A DNA stretch of 64,000 nt, taken from Blastomyces gilchristii SLH14081. Its lineage: Eukaryota; Ascomycota; Eurotiomycetes; Onygenales; Ajellomycetaceae. The notes beneath the pieces were generated by a model, which worked only from the letters and a program-made list of their open reading frames with translations, ran no database searches and was not told where the DNA came from. A program made the position numbers and the translations under genes. Positions 1-12,455 of the stretch are shown piece by piece. Each line of letters starts with the position of its first letter. Position 1 is the stretch's first letter. The DNA lies in NCBI RefSeq assembly GCF_000003855.2, contig NW_003101674.1:1609529-1673528 (forward strand). Direction: 5' to 3'.

Positions 1-489
1 ACTTAATAGACTTTCTATCAGAAACTCAAGCAGCTACAAGAAAATGACTAAATTCAGAATTATCTGAATATGAAGAGGAGAAAATCAATCAGATATAGTC
101 TGTTAAAACAGCTATACACTCTCTTTTAATAATTTGTTTTGTTATAGTCTCTCTTTACTTTATCTTTTTCTTTATCTTTTTCTTTCAATTTCTTTCTATC
201 TATCTATTTAATGTGTCTCTCTTTGAGACTGTGTTCTTTTTCTCTTTTCCTTTGTCATGATATTGTCAAATGATTTCAAAGTATCAAAAGATGTTAAACC
301 ACTGCAATTTGTAAACAGTTTTTGTATTCTGGGCTGGAATTTTCTGATTTTGCATATCTGAAATTGATGAATGTATAATAGTTAACTTTACAGACATAGA
401 AAAAACCCTGAGAACTAAAAGTTCTCAGGTAGATGTCATAGTCTCTGACTGCATACATCTATAATTGAAGAATAATAATAATAATAATA
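1..489 (+). mobile_element. LINE 3' end (copy L1) with (AAT)n tail
   Basis: 3' terminal part of the window's Tad-like LINE; its 5' part lies outside the window. It aligns by eye with 12960-13424, 63419-63888 and, inverted, with 18787-19310, 19311-19640 and 55691-56150. The first bases encode the end of the second ORF and the rest is 3' UTR. A stem-loop at 408-428 (CTGAGAAC / GTTCTCAG) precedes a tail of about six AAT units (470-489). The element interrupts Gypsy-1 copy 1: flanking sequence resumes at 490 where the undisturbed copy 2 continues near 9590. Assignment is firm; the 5' limit is unknown. Confidence 0.85.
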
Positions 490-562
490 CTGATAGAAGA
501 TAGTAAATTTAATGAAGCTTTATACATCTTTCACAGTATGTGAAGCTTCTTATTCAAGAATG

Positions 563-936
563 ACGCCCCGGTGGCCGAATGGTTAATGCGGCCACCCGGT
601 AGCGCCTTGGCGTGGGAAACCAAGGCGTGTGGGTTCGAAACCCGCAGGGGATACATTAAATCCGGAACTTAAGCACCTCAGGTTTCTAATAAATACAGAG
701 GTGTACAAATCGCTTCAATAAATCGCTCTATGTTTCTGGGCTGAGAAGTTATTATCGCATGTATCTAATTGTCACTTCTTTGTACTTTCTATGTTCTTGT
801 TATCTTGGCGTGGTCTCAACAACTGTATTTCCTCCTGTATAACCAATACTTGGCCTGTATTTAACATCACGCAAGGACTCATCATAAGCTCCGCTTGTAT
901 ATGAGTATAATGAAAGAATAATAATAATAATAATAA
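563..936 (+). mobile_element. tRNA-derived SINE, copy 1
   Basis: A 374-bp element flanked by a perfect 13-bp direct repeat, TTATTCAAGAATG (550-562 and 937-949). The undisturbed site is visible in Gypsy-1 copy 2 near 9650. The head contains an A-box-like TGGCCGAATGG and a B box GGTTCGAAACC, the RNA polymerase III promoter of tRNA-derived SINEs. A strong CGCCTTGG/CCAAGGCG stem sits between them. The body is about 240 bp of non-coding sequence, and the end is TATAATGAAAG plus an (AAT)n tail. It keeps many CG, CC and GG dinucleotides that surrounding elements have lost, so it is a recent insertion. Confidence 0.93.
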
Positions 937-2318
937 TTATTCAAGAATGGCAGAGATCTTCTCAGAATTCATTCAAATTCTCTTATCAGCTTCTATAATG
1001 AAATCTAAGTATTTAGTACTCTTCACTTTGAAATCATACTTATTAATATTAATTGATAGTTCTGCTTCTCATAGTTATTGTAATACTCTTTGTACATACT
1101 CTTGATATTCTTTTCTGAATTCATTGATGAAGATGAGAATGTTATCTAGATAAGTAGATACAAACTTATTAAGAAAATCTCAGAGTGCTCAGTTGATATA
1201 CTTCTGAAATATACTGAGAGCATTAGTCAGTTCAAAGAATGTAACTATTCATTCAAAGAGATTATAATGTGTTCAGAATGCTGTAAGTCATTCATCTTCT
1301 TCAGTGATATAAATCTTATGAAATATAGTGATAATATCTAGCTTTGTAAATAATTAAGCTTGTCTGATCTGTGCTAGAGTTTCATTGATAAGAGATAAGA
1401 AATATTAATCTTTCTTTATCAATCTGTTCAGATCTTGATAGTTTATATACAATTGAAGTTCTTCATCTGACTGCTTTGTAAAGAGAATAGAAGCTGTAGT
1501 GTAAGAGTTACTAATACATATGAATTTCTTATCTAACAGATCATTGAGTGTCTTCTGAAGAAGAATAAGTTCATCTTGAGACATATTATAAAGAGAGTCT
1601 TATAATAGTTCAGAATCTTTATTATTCTTCTTTTCTAACTTAATACTGTGATTCACTTCTGAGCCTTGTAAAGAAGATATATTCATAATATTATCTTATT
1701 GAAAGATATCTAGATAATCATGATATTATTGAGAAAATTTTGTATGAGAATCTGTTATTATAACACAGAATAACTTTTCTAGAGCCTTCTTGATATTAGT
1801 CAGACTGACAGAATAGATTGATATATAATTCTACTGTTGATAATTTTGTCAGTGACTCTGTTGACAGTTTTAATAATGACTTCTTTTTCAGAGTATTTTA
1901 TAAGTATTGACAGAGATCTGTGTAAGATTCATAGTCTTGTAAATATTATCTTCATGAATTCTATCATTGTTAGAGAATATTAAGCTTCTGTTTCAAGTAT
2001 TTAATAAGATGCCTTATTCAGATAGTCAGACAAGTCTCATTATAAGATTGTAATTGAGATTGTTAACTTTATATATATAGACATCTTTATGTTAATGTTC
2101 TCTCACATCTATATTTAGTTTCATTATATAACGGGTACAAACATCTTTTGAGCCATCAAATTCTGTGAGAAGTCAGGGTTTTGATAAGAGAATATGCTGA
2201 AGATTATGACATCTTACAACTGAAGATTTTATCATTACATAGTAATATAGACTGCTGTCTATCATGACTTTCATATTATACATGTTATCAATTACAGTAG
2301 ATACAAGAATCACATTCA

Positions 2319-3491
2319 TTGTTATTTTCTCTTTAAATTGTTATCATTCAATCTCTTCAAGCTCCTGTTTGTGAATTTGAATAGAAGCTAATCTTTTCCC
2401 TGTTTCATCAGAGCATTCTTATAGTTATCTTCTGAATCTTTCTTCACTGCAGTGTGATTAATGTGAATGAACACTGATTCATCTTTTAAATAAGAAGACA
2501 CTGATCTTTCTCTTGATTGAGAAGATATATAGATTAATTAACAGTTGAAAGCAATGTGCTCTGATCAGTTACAGTTGATGCATACTTCTTATTAACATCA
2601 ATCAGTGACTTCTTCAGAAGTGATCCCAGGAACTTAAAAGTCTGTTCAGACAGCAGAGACCCTTGCTTGTGTGTAGATATTTGAGTCTACTCAATTCATG
2701 ACATCTGCATCATTGTTATTTCTCAGCATGAGTGTATAAGTTACTGAGATGTAACATCTTCTATCACTGTTCTGTATACTCTTGAGCTTGATAAGACAGT
2801 CATTCAATGTCTGAAGCTGTGTGCAGAAGTCTTTATAAGTCTGGTCTTCATCTACACTTATAAGAGTCTGTAAGAGTATAAAAGTTAATGTCTTCTTAAG
2901 CATACTAATCTTTATTCAATTCTCTCAAGATTGATTATCTGCTTCTAAGATCTTGATGTTGAAGTCAGAGATGAATGTTGTAAGAGAAATATTCCTGTGT
3001 CAGATACTCTGTAATTAATCTAATACTTTCTATTGTATAACAGTGTCTTGAAACAGAATATCAAGATATTTGATAATATTATCAGATATTCACAACACTG
3101 GTTCACATGCTTTTATTCATGAATAAAACTTCTGTTTCACATGATTCTTTAATTATTCATTGATATATCAATCTTGATTAATTAATGAACTGATGATATC
3201 TTCATCTATACTCAGTTTCATGAGCATTTTCATTCTTTATAATGAGTAGAGAGTGAGATTAGAAGTATTGAAATATGCAGAAGCATTTAAGCATTCTTTC
3301 AGTGCTTTTGTATTCAATTCTGTAGATGTTGAAATTGCATGAGTTAATCATTAAATCTCTTTATATTGAAGTTATTGAGTCATATACATGTCTGCTATCT
3401 ATTGCTGTTGTAATTCTAACATTGCTCAGAGTCACTGTGATATTATCTCTATACTCATACTTGAGAGTTCTTTCATATTATCATTAGACAT
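2319..3491 (-). pseudogene. Gypsy-1 copy 1 gag and start of pol (protease), decayed
   Basis: Gag reads from the ATG at 3491 (protein begins MSNDNM) toward a GGGAAAA heptamer at 2394-2400 (TTTTCCC on the plus strand). The heptamer is in frame, 364 codons after the start, and is followed two codons later by an in-frame TAG. The protease region starts near 2319 in the -1 frame. Gag should form the capsid and nucleocapsid of virus-like particles. Stops inside the frames are explained by transitions rather than indels, since the spacing matches copies 2 and 3. Not functional now. Confidence 0.75.
2394..2400 (-). other. putative -1 ribosomal frameshift heptamer (GGGAAAA), Gypsy-1 copy 1
   Basis: Fits the X XXY YYZ slippery rule with codons ..G GGA AAA in the gag frame; a TAG follows after GAT. 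Pol lies in the -1 frame. The same arrangement is present in copy 3 (21315-21321). In copy 2 the site has mutated to GAGAAAA (11102-11108). Confidence 0.65.
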
Positions 3492-3804
3492 GATTATATC
3501 ATTTTATCAGATATATAATATCTGAAGAAGTGTAATCATATTCTCATATGCCTGAGTATCAGAACTCTCAGGTCTTTCACTGATATTCTCTTGTAAGATC
3601 TTACTCTCTTTGTAAGATCTTGTTATAAGATCAGAGTGACTGATAAGCAAGCTTCTATCTGAGAACTTGATATCTGCTTAACTGTGTTTCTCTTTCTTAC
3701 GCATCATTATATGTTCAGATATCTCTCAATAGATAATTGTTTCTGATGAGAAGATGATATGTGAATAATCATTTCTAATAAGAAGATGATGAACATTTTT
3801 CTAG

Positions 3805-4117
3805 TGTAAGAGGCCTATGCTGAATAGATTGGTATAATATATAGATCTTATATAACAAAGAGAAAAATGTTAGAGAAGGAAAGAAAAGAGAAAGTGTGAG
3901 AATCAGTGATCAAAGTGAATATTTATACATGTATGTGATGGCTGAGGATCGGTGATTGAGAATGGCCGAGAACCAGAGTGTACGCGTTCGTGGCAGCCGA
4001 GGATCGGCGATTGAGAATGGCTGAGAATCGGAGCATACGTGTTCAAGAATGGAGTGGTTGGAATCTGTGAAGTGTAATGAAATAGTCTATATGATTGATC
4101 GGGCGCAGCCCGCTACA
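3805..4117 (-). repeat. Gypsy-1 copy 1 5' LTR
   Basis: A 313-bp LTR; in element sense it starts TGTAGCGGGCTGCGCC and ends CTTACA. A TATAAATA box lies near 3920-3930 in element sense, followed by a pyrimidine-rich tract and the AACATTTTTCT site (3861-3871 as AGAAAAATGTT on plus) that matches the primer-binding site. Unlike copy 2, it holds a tandem duplication of about 54 bp (roughly 3945-4055) built on GATCGGYGATTGAGAATGGC. It keeps many CG and GG dinucleotides whereas the adjacent internal region has almost none. Confidence 0.88.
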
Positions 4118-5790
4118 TATCAATATATTAAATATCTTATTCAAGATTTCTATCTTAATAATGCAGTTGTTGCTAAAACACTGATGAAGAATGAATTCTG
4201 TATTAATAATTTCTCAATATCTGAGAAAGAGACTGATTTCACAATTCAGTGATATCAATATAATGTGAGCTGTTTACAGTATCTTACAGTTAAAATATGT
4301 TCTAATATCACTTATACTGTCTTACTACTCACTCAATGAAACATTGATTCAATATCTCAATATTGAAAGACTCTGTTACACATTATACATTATTTAAAAG
4401 AGATAATGAATTTGAGTATTTTCTACAGCTGCAGTCTGTATGAGAGATCTGTTCTCACTGATTCTTTCATTCTCACTGATTCTTCTATTCTTCTTAATTT
4501 CTCTGATGATTTCTACTTACTCTTCAGCTACTCAGATTCTGATTGAACAGGCCTCTTGAATGATGATAGAAAATTGATATTCAGCTACATCTTTAAGCTT
4601 GCAGACAGCCTGATTTCATGATGTTCAGTGAATCAATCTTGTATATCTCTAAGTTTCAATAAGACCGAATATATAACTCTTAGTAAGACAGTTCATGAAG
4701 CAATATAAATTCAGAATCTCATGATTAAGCTTGACTTTATTATCACATCTTTGATATGAATTCTCACTGATAATAAGAATGTCATAGATCTTATAAAGAT
4801 GACAGTCATTACAGCTTGAAGTAAACACATTGACATACATTTTCATTTTTTATATTGACAGTTGAATCAGAGAATCATTGATTTGAAATATGTTTCTACT
4901 GATTAAATGATAATGAATGAACTCATTAACTTCTTAGACACTGTAATATTTATGTAATTCATGATTTTGTTAGATCTTACAGGTGGAAAAGCTGGGAATA
5001 CTTAATTTTTACATTTGTATCTAGTTTTGACAGACTATCTTAGTGAATTGAGTGTTTTTGTATGTGATTCTTGTTATCTTGAGAGAGAGTGTTGACTGTT
5101 ACACCTGTTGTAATTAGTGATCTCACTAGATCACATAACTCATCACTACATTAAACTCTTGTAGATAGATCTATCAGTACAATCTTCAACTATTCTACAC
5201 TATTTACTGCAAGTCAAGTCACTGATTAAGTGAGATTCTGCAATCACTCATCAGAGTCAGTATGAGATATCAATGTCTCACTATTCTACTGTGCACCCGT
5301 CAAGGTTCTAATGATATAGAGCCAGGTCTAATGTAGTGATTATACACTACTTAAGCAAGTTTCTAACTAGAACTGTCATCAGAGCCTAGCTCTCTCTCAA
5401 ATACAGAGAATAATTTTGAAAATCATCTGACTAGCAGATCTAGAAATATATCTAGGCTCTAGACAGAGTACTCTGATAGACTATAGTCTGTAAGCTCACT
5501 GCTAAGCTCTAATACTGACAGAGAGAACTGCAGTTATCAAGTCTATGATTAGTCTCTAACACAGAATGAGATCATGACAGCTGATTAATAGATCTATAAG
5601 TATCTAATGAAGCTGAGATCAGCAACTAGAAGCTTGATATGTACATTATCAAGTGAGTGATGACAGTCACTAACTAACATCTCTGGAAATTAGTGACTGG
5701 CCTGAGAGAATGAATGCAGTGATCAGTTAATTATAGAGACTTAAATGTAATTAGCTTAAGATGCATTCTGCGGGTTGCTAGTACCTGTAG
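4118..5790. other. unassigned degenerate sequence; possible LTR remnant from about 5090
   Basis: No gene is recognisable. The longest open stretches (4049-4252 plus, running out of the Gypsy-1 LTR, and 4649-4846 minus) have no clear family motif. At 5080-5089 a purine run (GAGAGAGAG) is followed by TGTTGACTG and TGTTACACC, which resembles a polypurine tract followed by an LTR start. No partner LTR was found in the window, so this stays tentative. CC, GG and CG are again scarce, implying this is another hypermutated repeat. Confidence 0.4.
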
Positions 5791-6429
5791 TTATTAAGAC
5801 GGAGAGACTACTGAATAGTATAATCAGACTATTAAATACTGAGAGAGATCTGTTCTTTCAGACTATGAGACAGTTATACATAGCCTGTATTATCTCAGTA
5901 GCTGATTATGAAGTTTAAGTTTAATAAAATAATCAAGATAATTGCACTAAACTCTTTCAACATCTATAAAACAGAGCTTTGAAAAGAATTCTGAAAGTAT
6001 TTAAATCATCTTCTATTGAAGCAATGAAAATTAAAGCATCAATTTCATCTTCTGCTATTTGATTTGAAATGGTATGTATAAACTATGCTCTGAGAGTCAT
6101 GAAGATGAGCTTAAATCATATAATCAGAGAAAGAGTCTCTTCTTCATTTTCATCAGTTAACTCAGAAAATGAACTGAATTGAAATAGATTTCTTGATTGA
6201 AATATGAATAATACTTTAAAGAAAATGCTCTCTCAACTGTATAGACTATATTCATTTATTAAAAATCAATTTTCTTTATTAAATATTGAGAAAATTGATC
6301 ATGAGAAGATATCTCTCTGAAGGGAAAAGCTGAAATCTCTCATAGACTTATAAATAAGTGAACTATCTAAAGAGAGAGAATATGAACAGTATTTAAAGAA
6401 GATCTTTACAATTAATATAAAAGACTCTA

Positions 6430-6870
6430 TTCTGATTTACTCAGATGAGTTAAAAAATGAGAATTTGAATAGATTAGATACAGACATTGCTTATACTGAA
6501 GATAATATCAATTTTATCTCAGATTTCTGAAATTTAGGCTGTGAATCTGAAGTCTTTGATCCTGAACTATTTATAATAGTGAAAGCTTTCAAACTCATTG
6601 AAATACAATCTTATAAAAGAGAAAATAGTTTGAAAGAGATATGAATATTCTCTGATAGTCAAGCTGCTTTAAAAAGACTTAGAAATAGTCAGATTCATAA
6701 TGATCAAATGAATCTTGAACTGATTTTAAACTCTATTTTGAAAATTCATAAGAAAAGTATATCAAAACTGATAATTCATCTGCATTGAGTTCCTGCTTAT
6801 ATGATTATTCATGACAATGAATTGGCTGATTCAGCTGTAAAAAAGAGTTCAGAATTAAGCAGATCTATTT
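6430..6870 (+). pseudogene. LINE ORF2 RNase H domain (L2), decayed
   Basis: Translated piecewise it shows the RNase H signature order of Tad-like LINEs: a YSDE segment (usual YSDGS), SEVFDPELF (active-site Glu region), FSDSQAALKRLRNSQ, then HLH-stop-VPAYMIIHDNELADSA (usual HWVPAHxGIxGNExAD). In-frame TGA codons replace Trp or Arg, for example between HLH and VPA. The domain would degrade RNA in RNA-DNA hybrids during second-strand synthesis. The same domain appears inverted at about 25790-26260 and 56540-57010. Confidence 0.8.
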
Positions 6871-7081
6871 AAAAAACAGTGTTCTGATCTTTCATAAAGA
6901 GAAAGATAAAAGAATCTTGTTTAAATAAGTGAAATAAAAGCTGGCAGAAATAAAAGAAGAGTATACATTATTCAAGATTTGAGATAAAATCAAAGTGAAA
7001 ATCTTGTTCAATTAAAGGTAAAAAGAAAATATTCTCATCTATAATTCAGCTGAAACTAGAACATGATTATTTCAAATTCTA

Positions 7082-7389
7082 TATAAGAGGCCTACGCCGA
7101 ATAGATCAGTATTATATTGATAGGTCTTATATAACAAAGTGAAAAATGTTAGAGAAGAAAAGAAAGAGAAAGTGTGAGAATCAGTAATCAGAGTGAATAT
7201 TTATACATGTATGTGATAATGTATATAGTGAAGCTTCAGAGTGAAAGAATCTATATGTATTTATAGCAGCTGAAAATCAGTGATTGAGAATGACTGAGAA
7301 TCAGAGTGTACATGTTCAAGAATGAAGTGAAAGAATCTATGAAGTGTAACAGAATAGTCTATATAATTGATTGAGCACAGTCTGTCACA
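7082..7389 (-). repeat. Gypsy-1 copy 2 3' LTR (heavily mutated)
   Basis: 308 bp, same length as the partner LTR. Its first base pair (TA where TG is expected on plus) and almost all CG and GG sites have changed by transition. The last codons of pol run into it. Confidence 0.9.
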
Positions 7390-10300
7390 TTAGTTCTTCT
7401 CTTTCAGAAGCAGTTCTCATTGATCAAGAGCTGCTGTTTCAGATAATGCAGAACTTGAAGTTCAGGTCAGTTGATTATAGCTGACTCATTTCATGAGATA
7501 TTGTCAGCTGCAGTCACAGAGTCTCTTATTAAGAATATTCTCAATCTCTCACTCAAGCTCATTATATTCTTCTATGATGCCTGACGGCTGCCAGTTGAAA
7601 GTCAGTTGAGAAGGAAATGAGTCAGTGATAGTGCAGTGAAGCAAGCCTGTGTGAAAGACATTATAAATCTCTAATAATGTATTCAGTTAGTAGTTATGAC
7701 TATCTAGAACTTCTATCACTTTATATCTGATATAGCAGTAATTCAGTGTATGAGATGAATGTGTGATCTGTATATTTTTAAGATTCAATCATATCAAGTC
7801 TTCTATCTTATATTATTCAGTGAGATCTTAGTGAATATTGATTTAATTCTCTTAATCTTGTTTCACAGTTGTCATGAAGACCTCTGCTCAGTCACAGACA
7901 TCTCAGAGCTTTGTTACTATATTATCAGCAATTTGAATCAGACTGCAGAGGTCTGATATGAACTCTATAATCTCTAGAAGATTCAACATCTTCATGTGAT
8001 AACTGTGTATAAGAAAGAATGAGCTTATATCTATTAAAATGTCATTTCATTCATTGATAGTGATTTCTGTATGTAGAAGCAGGTCATGCTAATCATCTTA
8101 TAAGTAGTTGTAGAACTTACAGAGATAATTCTTTATGATCTGAATTATTCATTCTGATGCATTATCAGTCTCAGAGTAATAGACAGTTAATAGACAGTAT
8201 ATAATCTTGAGAACTTGATAGATTCTTATTCAGAGAGTGCTTACAAATTAATGAATCTGATCTAATACTATGAATCTCAGCAACTCATGCATCTGATAGA
8301 ATGAACTCTGTAAGAAGACTTTAATAACTTATTCAATATTCATCTTATTATAAGATTTTAATATTACATCTTTACTTAGTCAGTCAATAATAATCAGAAT
8401 GTTTCTACAACTCTTACTCTCAGATAGATTAATAGTGAAGTTAATTACTACATCTTATCAGATTCTATCAGAGATATTGAGTGATTTCAGTAGATCTTTT
8501 CTACAGTTCTTTTATAAGAAAATAGAAGAACAGTGATTGTAGTTTCAGATGAAGAATCTGATGCTGTTTAATATCTCAGGTTAATAGAACTCTCAGAAGA
8601 TCATTCTATACAGTTGTTCACAGTCTGAATAATTAGTCATACACAAATCATGTATCTCTTGCATTATTCAGATGTGTAAGGGTTTGAAGTAAGAGACTCA
8701 GTGTTATTCATAGAATCATAGAGTGTTATTATCATCAATTGAACATTCTGAGATATCAGTTCTTACACATAGTTCTCAGAGAAATCAGAGTGCTTCTTAA
8801 CATACTGCTTCAGAGAGTGGTTGAAGAAGTTCATCAGTTTAAGCTGTTACATGCCATAATTTATTCAGTGTGAGTTCAGAAGAAGTTGAGATATCAGTAT
8901 CAATATCAGTGATGATTTAGTGAGAGAATGTTCTAATCAGAGAAGTATATATAGTGTCATAAGCTGTTTTATCTTGATCAACTAATATCTTCAGATTTAA
9001 GAGTCAGTGCTCTCAGTTCATTCAGTGAGTATCTGTTATATTGAATAGTATATCTTGCTCTTATTATGAGAGAGCATCTGTCATCAAGTTCTGGCTGTCA
9101 GAACAGTAGTGTATTGTAAAATAAAAGTGGCTTAAGAACTCAGATCATCATATCTGTTATTCAGTGAGTTTATAAGTAGTTATAAAGTACTTGAGATTCT
9201 TATAATCTGTAATTATCTCAAATTTAGAGATGTTTTAAAGTTCAGAGTCTTATTCTTCTAGATATTGTATAATTGTGAGAAGTTTCTTATCATAGATCTC
9301 ATAGTTGTATTCAGCAGAACTCAGTTTCTTAGACATAAAGATGTATAGTTATAAGATATCTTCATCATTATATAGCAATATAGCTTCTTCTATAATATAG
9401 TCAGAGAAATTAGCTTCAATAACTGTCTTATGATCAGAATTGAATATTATTAGTAGAGAGATATTAATGAATATCTTCTTCATCTGTGTAAATACAGCTT
9501 TAGTGTCTGCTGATCATTGAAATACTGAGTCTTTCTTAGTGAGTTCTGTAAGTAATCTTGTGATATATGAGAAGTTTTATATAAATTGCTGATAGAAGTT
9601 AGTAAATTTAATGAAGCTTTGTACATCTTTCACAGTGTGTGAGATCTTCTATTCAAGAATAGCAGAGATCTTCTCAGAATTCATTCAGATTTCCTTACCA
9701 GCTTCTATGATAAAGTCTAGATATTTTGAACTTTTAATCTCAAAATTATACTTGTCTATGGCTATCAGCAGTTCTGCTTTCTGTAGTTATTGTAATACTC
9801 TTTACATGTGTTCTTGATATTCTTTCCTGGATTTATCAGTGAAGATGAGAATGTCATTGAGATATGCAGATGCAAATTCATCAAGAAAGTCTCAGAGTGC
9901 TCAGTTGATATACTTCTGAAATTTACTGAAGATGTTAGTCAGTTCAAAGAGTGTGACTACTTATTCAAAGAGACTATATCATGTTCAGAATACTGTAAGT
10001 CACTCATCTTCTTCAGTGATACAGATCTTATGAAACACAGTGATGACATCTAACTTTGTAAATCATTGAGCTTGTTCAATGTGAGCTAGAGTTTCATTGA
10101 TAAGAGATAAAGAATAACAGTTCTTCTTTGTTAATCTATTCAATTCTTGATAATTCACACAGAACTGAAGTTCTTCATCTGATTTCTTCACAAAGAGAAT
10201 AGAGCCTGCAGTGAAAGAGTTGCTAATATGTATTAATTCTTTACTCAACAGATCATTGAGTGTCTTTTGAAGGAGAAGAAGTTCATCTTGAAACATATTA

Positions 10301-11108
10301 TAAAGAGAGTCTTATGAGGATTTAGAGTTCTTATCATCTCTCTTTTCTAACTTGATACTGTGGTCCACTTCTGAAACTTGTAAGAGAGGTAGATTTGTAA
10401 CATTATTATCTTATCAGCTCGATATTCATGATATTATTGAGGGAGTTTTGTATAAGAATCTGTTATTGTAACATAGGATAACTTTTCTAGAGTCTTTTTA
10501 ACATCAGTCAGACTGATGAAATAGATTGACATATGATTATGCTGTCAGTAATCTTATCAGTGACTCTGTCAGTGATTTTCATGATGACTTCTTTTTCAGA
10601 GTATTTCATAAGCATTGGCAGAGATCTGTGTAAGATTCATAGTCTTGTGAATATCATCTTTGTGAATTCTATTATTGTTAGAGAATATCAAGCTTCTGTT
10701 TCAAGCATTTAACAAGATGCCTTGTTCAGATAGTCAGACAACTTCTAATATAAGATTATAATTGACATTATCAACTTCATATACATAGGCATCTTCATGT
10801 TGATATTCTCTCATATCTATATTTAGTTTCATTATGTAACAGATACAAACATCTTTTGAATCATTAAATTCTGCAAGAAGTCGGGATTTTGATAAGAAGA
10901 TACACTGAAGGTTATGATGTCTTATGACTGAAGATTTTATCATTGTATAGTGACATAGACTGCTGTCTATCATGGCTTTCATATTATACATGTTATCAAT
11001 CACAGTAGATACAAGAATTGCATTCATTGTCATTTTCTCTTCAAATTGTTATCATCTGACCTCTTCAAGCTTCTGTTTGCAAATTTGAATAGAAGCAAAT
11101 CTTTTCTC
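7375..11108 (-). pseudogene. Gypsy-1 copy 2 pol polyprotein, decayed
   Basis: Minus-strand pol in the -1 frame relative to gag. Visible pieces include the protease region (10734-11033, with MIDSSLCHYTMIKSS where DSG is expected) and RT N-terminal block (10063-10296, with SILFVKKSDEELQFCVNY). The RT catalytic motif is YLND near 9865-9880 (usual YxDD, Asp to Asn by G-to-A). Integrase and a chromodomain follow toward 7450. The enzyme set would copy and integrate the element. Many TGA stops from CGA or TGG make it a dead copy. Confidence 0.85.
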
Positions 11109-12172
11109 TGTTTCATCAGAGTATTCTTATAGTTATCTTTTGACTCTTCTTCTAATGTAATATGATTAATGCAGATAGGCACTGATTCATTCTGTGAATG
11201 AGAAGGCATGTAGACTGATTAACAGTTGAAAGCAATGTACTCTGATCAGTTACAGTTAATGTATACTTCTTATTAATGTTAATCAGTAACTTCTTTGAAA
11301 GTGATTTCAGGAACTGAGAAGCCTGTTCAGATAGCAGAGACTCTTACTTATATATAGACATTTAAGTCTACTTAATTCATAGCATCTGTATCATTGTTAT
11401 TCTTTGATATGAGTGTATAAGTGACTGAGATGTAATATCTTCTATCACTGTTCTGTATACTCTTGAGCTTAGTAAGACAGTTATTCAATGTTCAGAGCTG
11501 TGTGCAGAAGTCTTTATAAGTCTGATCTTCATCTGCACTTATAAGAACTTGTAAGAGTTCAAAAGTTAATGTCTTCTTAAGTATGCTAATCTTTATTTGA
11601 TTCTCTTAAGATTGATTATCTGCTTCTAGAATCTTGATATTGAAGTCAGAGATGAATGTTATAAGAGAAATATTTCTCTGTCAGATACTCTGTAATCAAT
11701 CTAACATCTTCTATTACATAGCAGTCTCTCAGAACAGAATATTAAGATGTTTCATAATATTATCAGATGTTTATAACACTGATTCACATGCTTTCATTTA
11801 TAAATGAAACTTTCATTTTATGCAATTCTTCAATCATTTATTGATATATCAATCTTGATTAATTAATGAATCAATGACATCTTTATCTACACTCAGTTTC
11901 ACAAGCATTTTCATTCTTCATGATGAGTAGAGAGTGAGATCAGAAGTATTGAAATATATAAGAGTATCTAAGCATTTCTTCAGTGCTTTTATATTTGATT
12001 CTGTAGATGTTGAAATTGCATGAATTAATTGTTAAATCTCTTTGTATTGAAGTTATTAAGTTGAGTGCATGTCTGCTATCTGTTGCTGTTATAATTTCAA
12101 CATTGCTCAGAGTCACTGTGATATCACTTCTATACTTATATTTAAGAGTTCTCTCATATTATTATTAGACAT
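11109..12172 (-). pseudogene. Gypsy-1 copy 2 gag, decayed
   Basis: Gag reading starts at the ATG 12172, 284 bp inside the 5' LTR, colinear with copies 1 and 3. The slippery position 11102-11108 reads GAGAAAA instead of GGGAAAA, a GG-to-GA change, and the TAG that follows in the other copies is TTG here. The frame relation to protease (offset -1) is nevertheless identical, showing no indel between gag and pol. Confidence 0.75.
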
Positions 12173-12455
12173 GATTGTATTGTTTTATTGAATATGTAAT
12201 TGTATAAATATCTTATATATCTGAGTGTCAGAACTCTCAGATCTTTCACTGATATTCCCTTTGTAAGATCTTATTACAGGTTCAGAGTAACTGATAAGTA
12301 AGCTTCTATCTGAGAACTCAGTGTCTGTTTAACTGTGTTTCTCTTTCTTACATGTTGTTACATGTTTGAATATCTCTTAATAAATAATTATTTCTAATGA
12401 GGAGATGATATGTGAATAATCATTTCTAATAAGAAGATAATGAATATTTTTCTAG

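Larger units (their letters stand above)
490..4117 (-). mobile_element. Ty3/gypsy chromovirus Gypsy-1, copy 1 (partial)
   Basis: Minus-strand LTR retrotransposon, reading 5' to 3' from 4117 down to 490. The 5' LTR is 3805-4117, the gag start is near 3491, protease near 2319 and reverse transcriptase around 1000-1600. It is cut by the LINE at 490, so the integrase, chromodomain and 3' LTR would lie beyond the window's left edge. It is colinear with copy 2 (7082-12763) and, inverted, with copy 3 (19646-25288). Frames are closed by many TGA, TAA and TAG codons from transitions, so it is non-coding today. A SINE (563-936) is inserted in the pol region. Confidence 0.9.

Noticed and set aside
563..660. 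Functional tRNA gene
   Set aside because: The tRNA-like block is the head of a repeated 370-bp element with TSDs and an (AAT)n tail, and its central stem does not form a normal anticodon arm.
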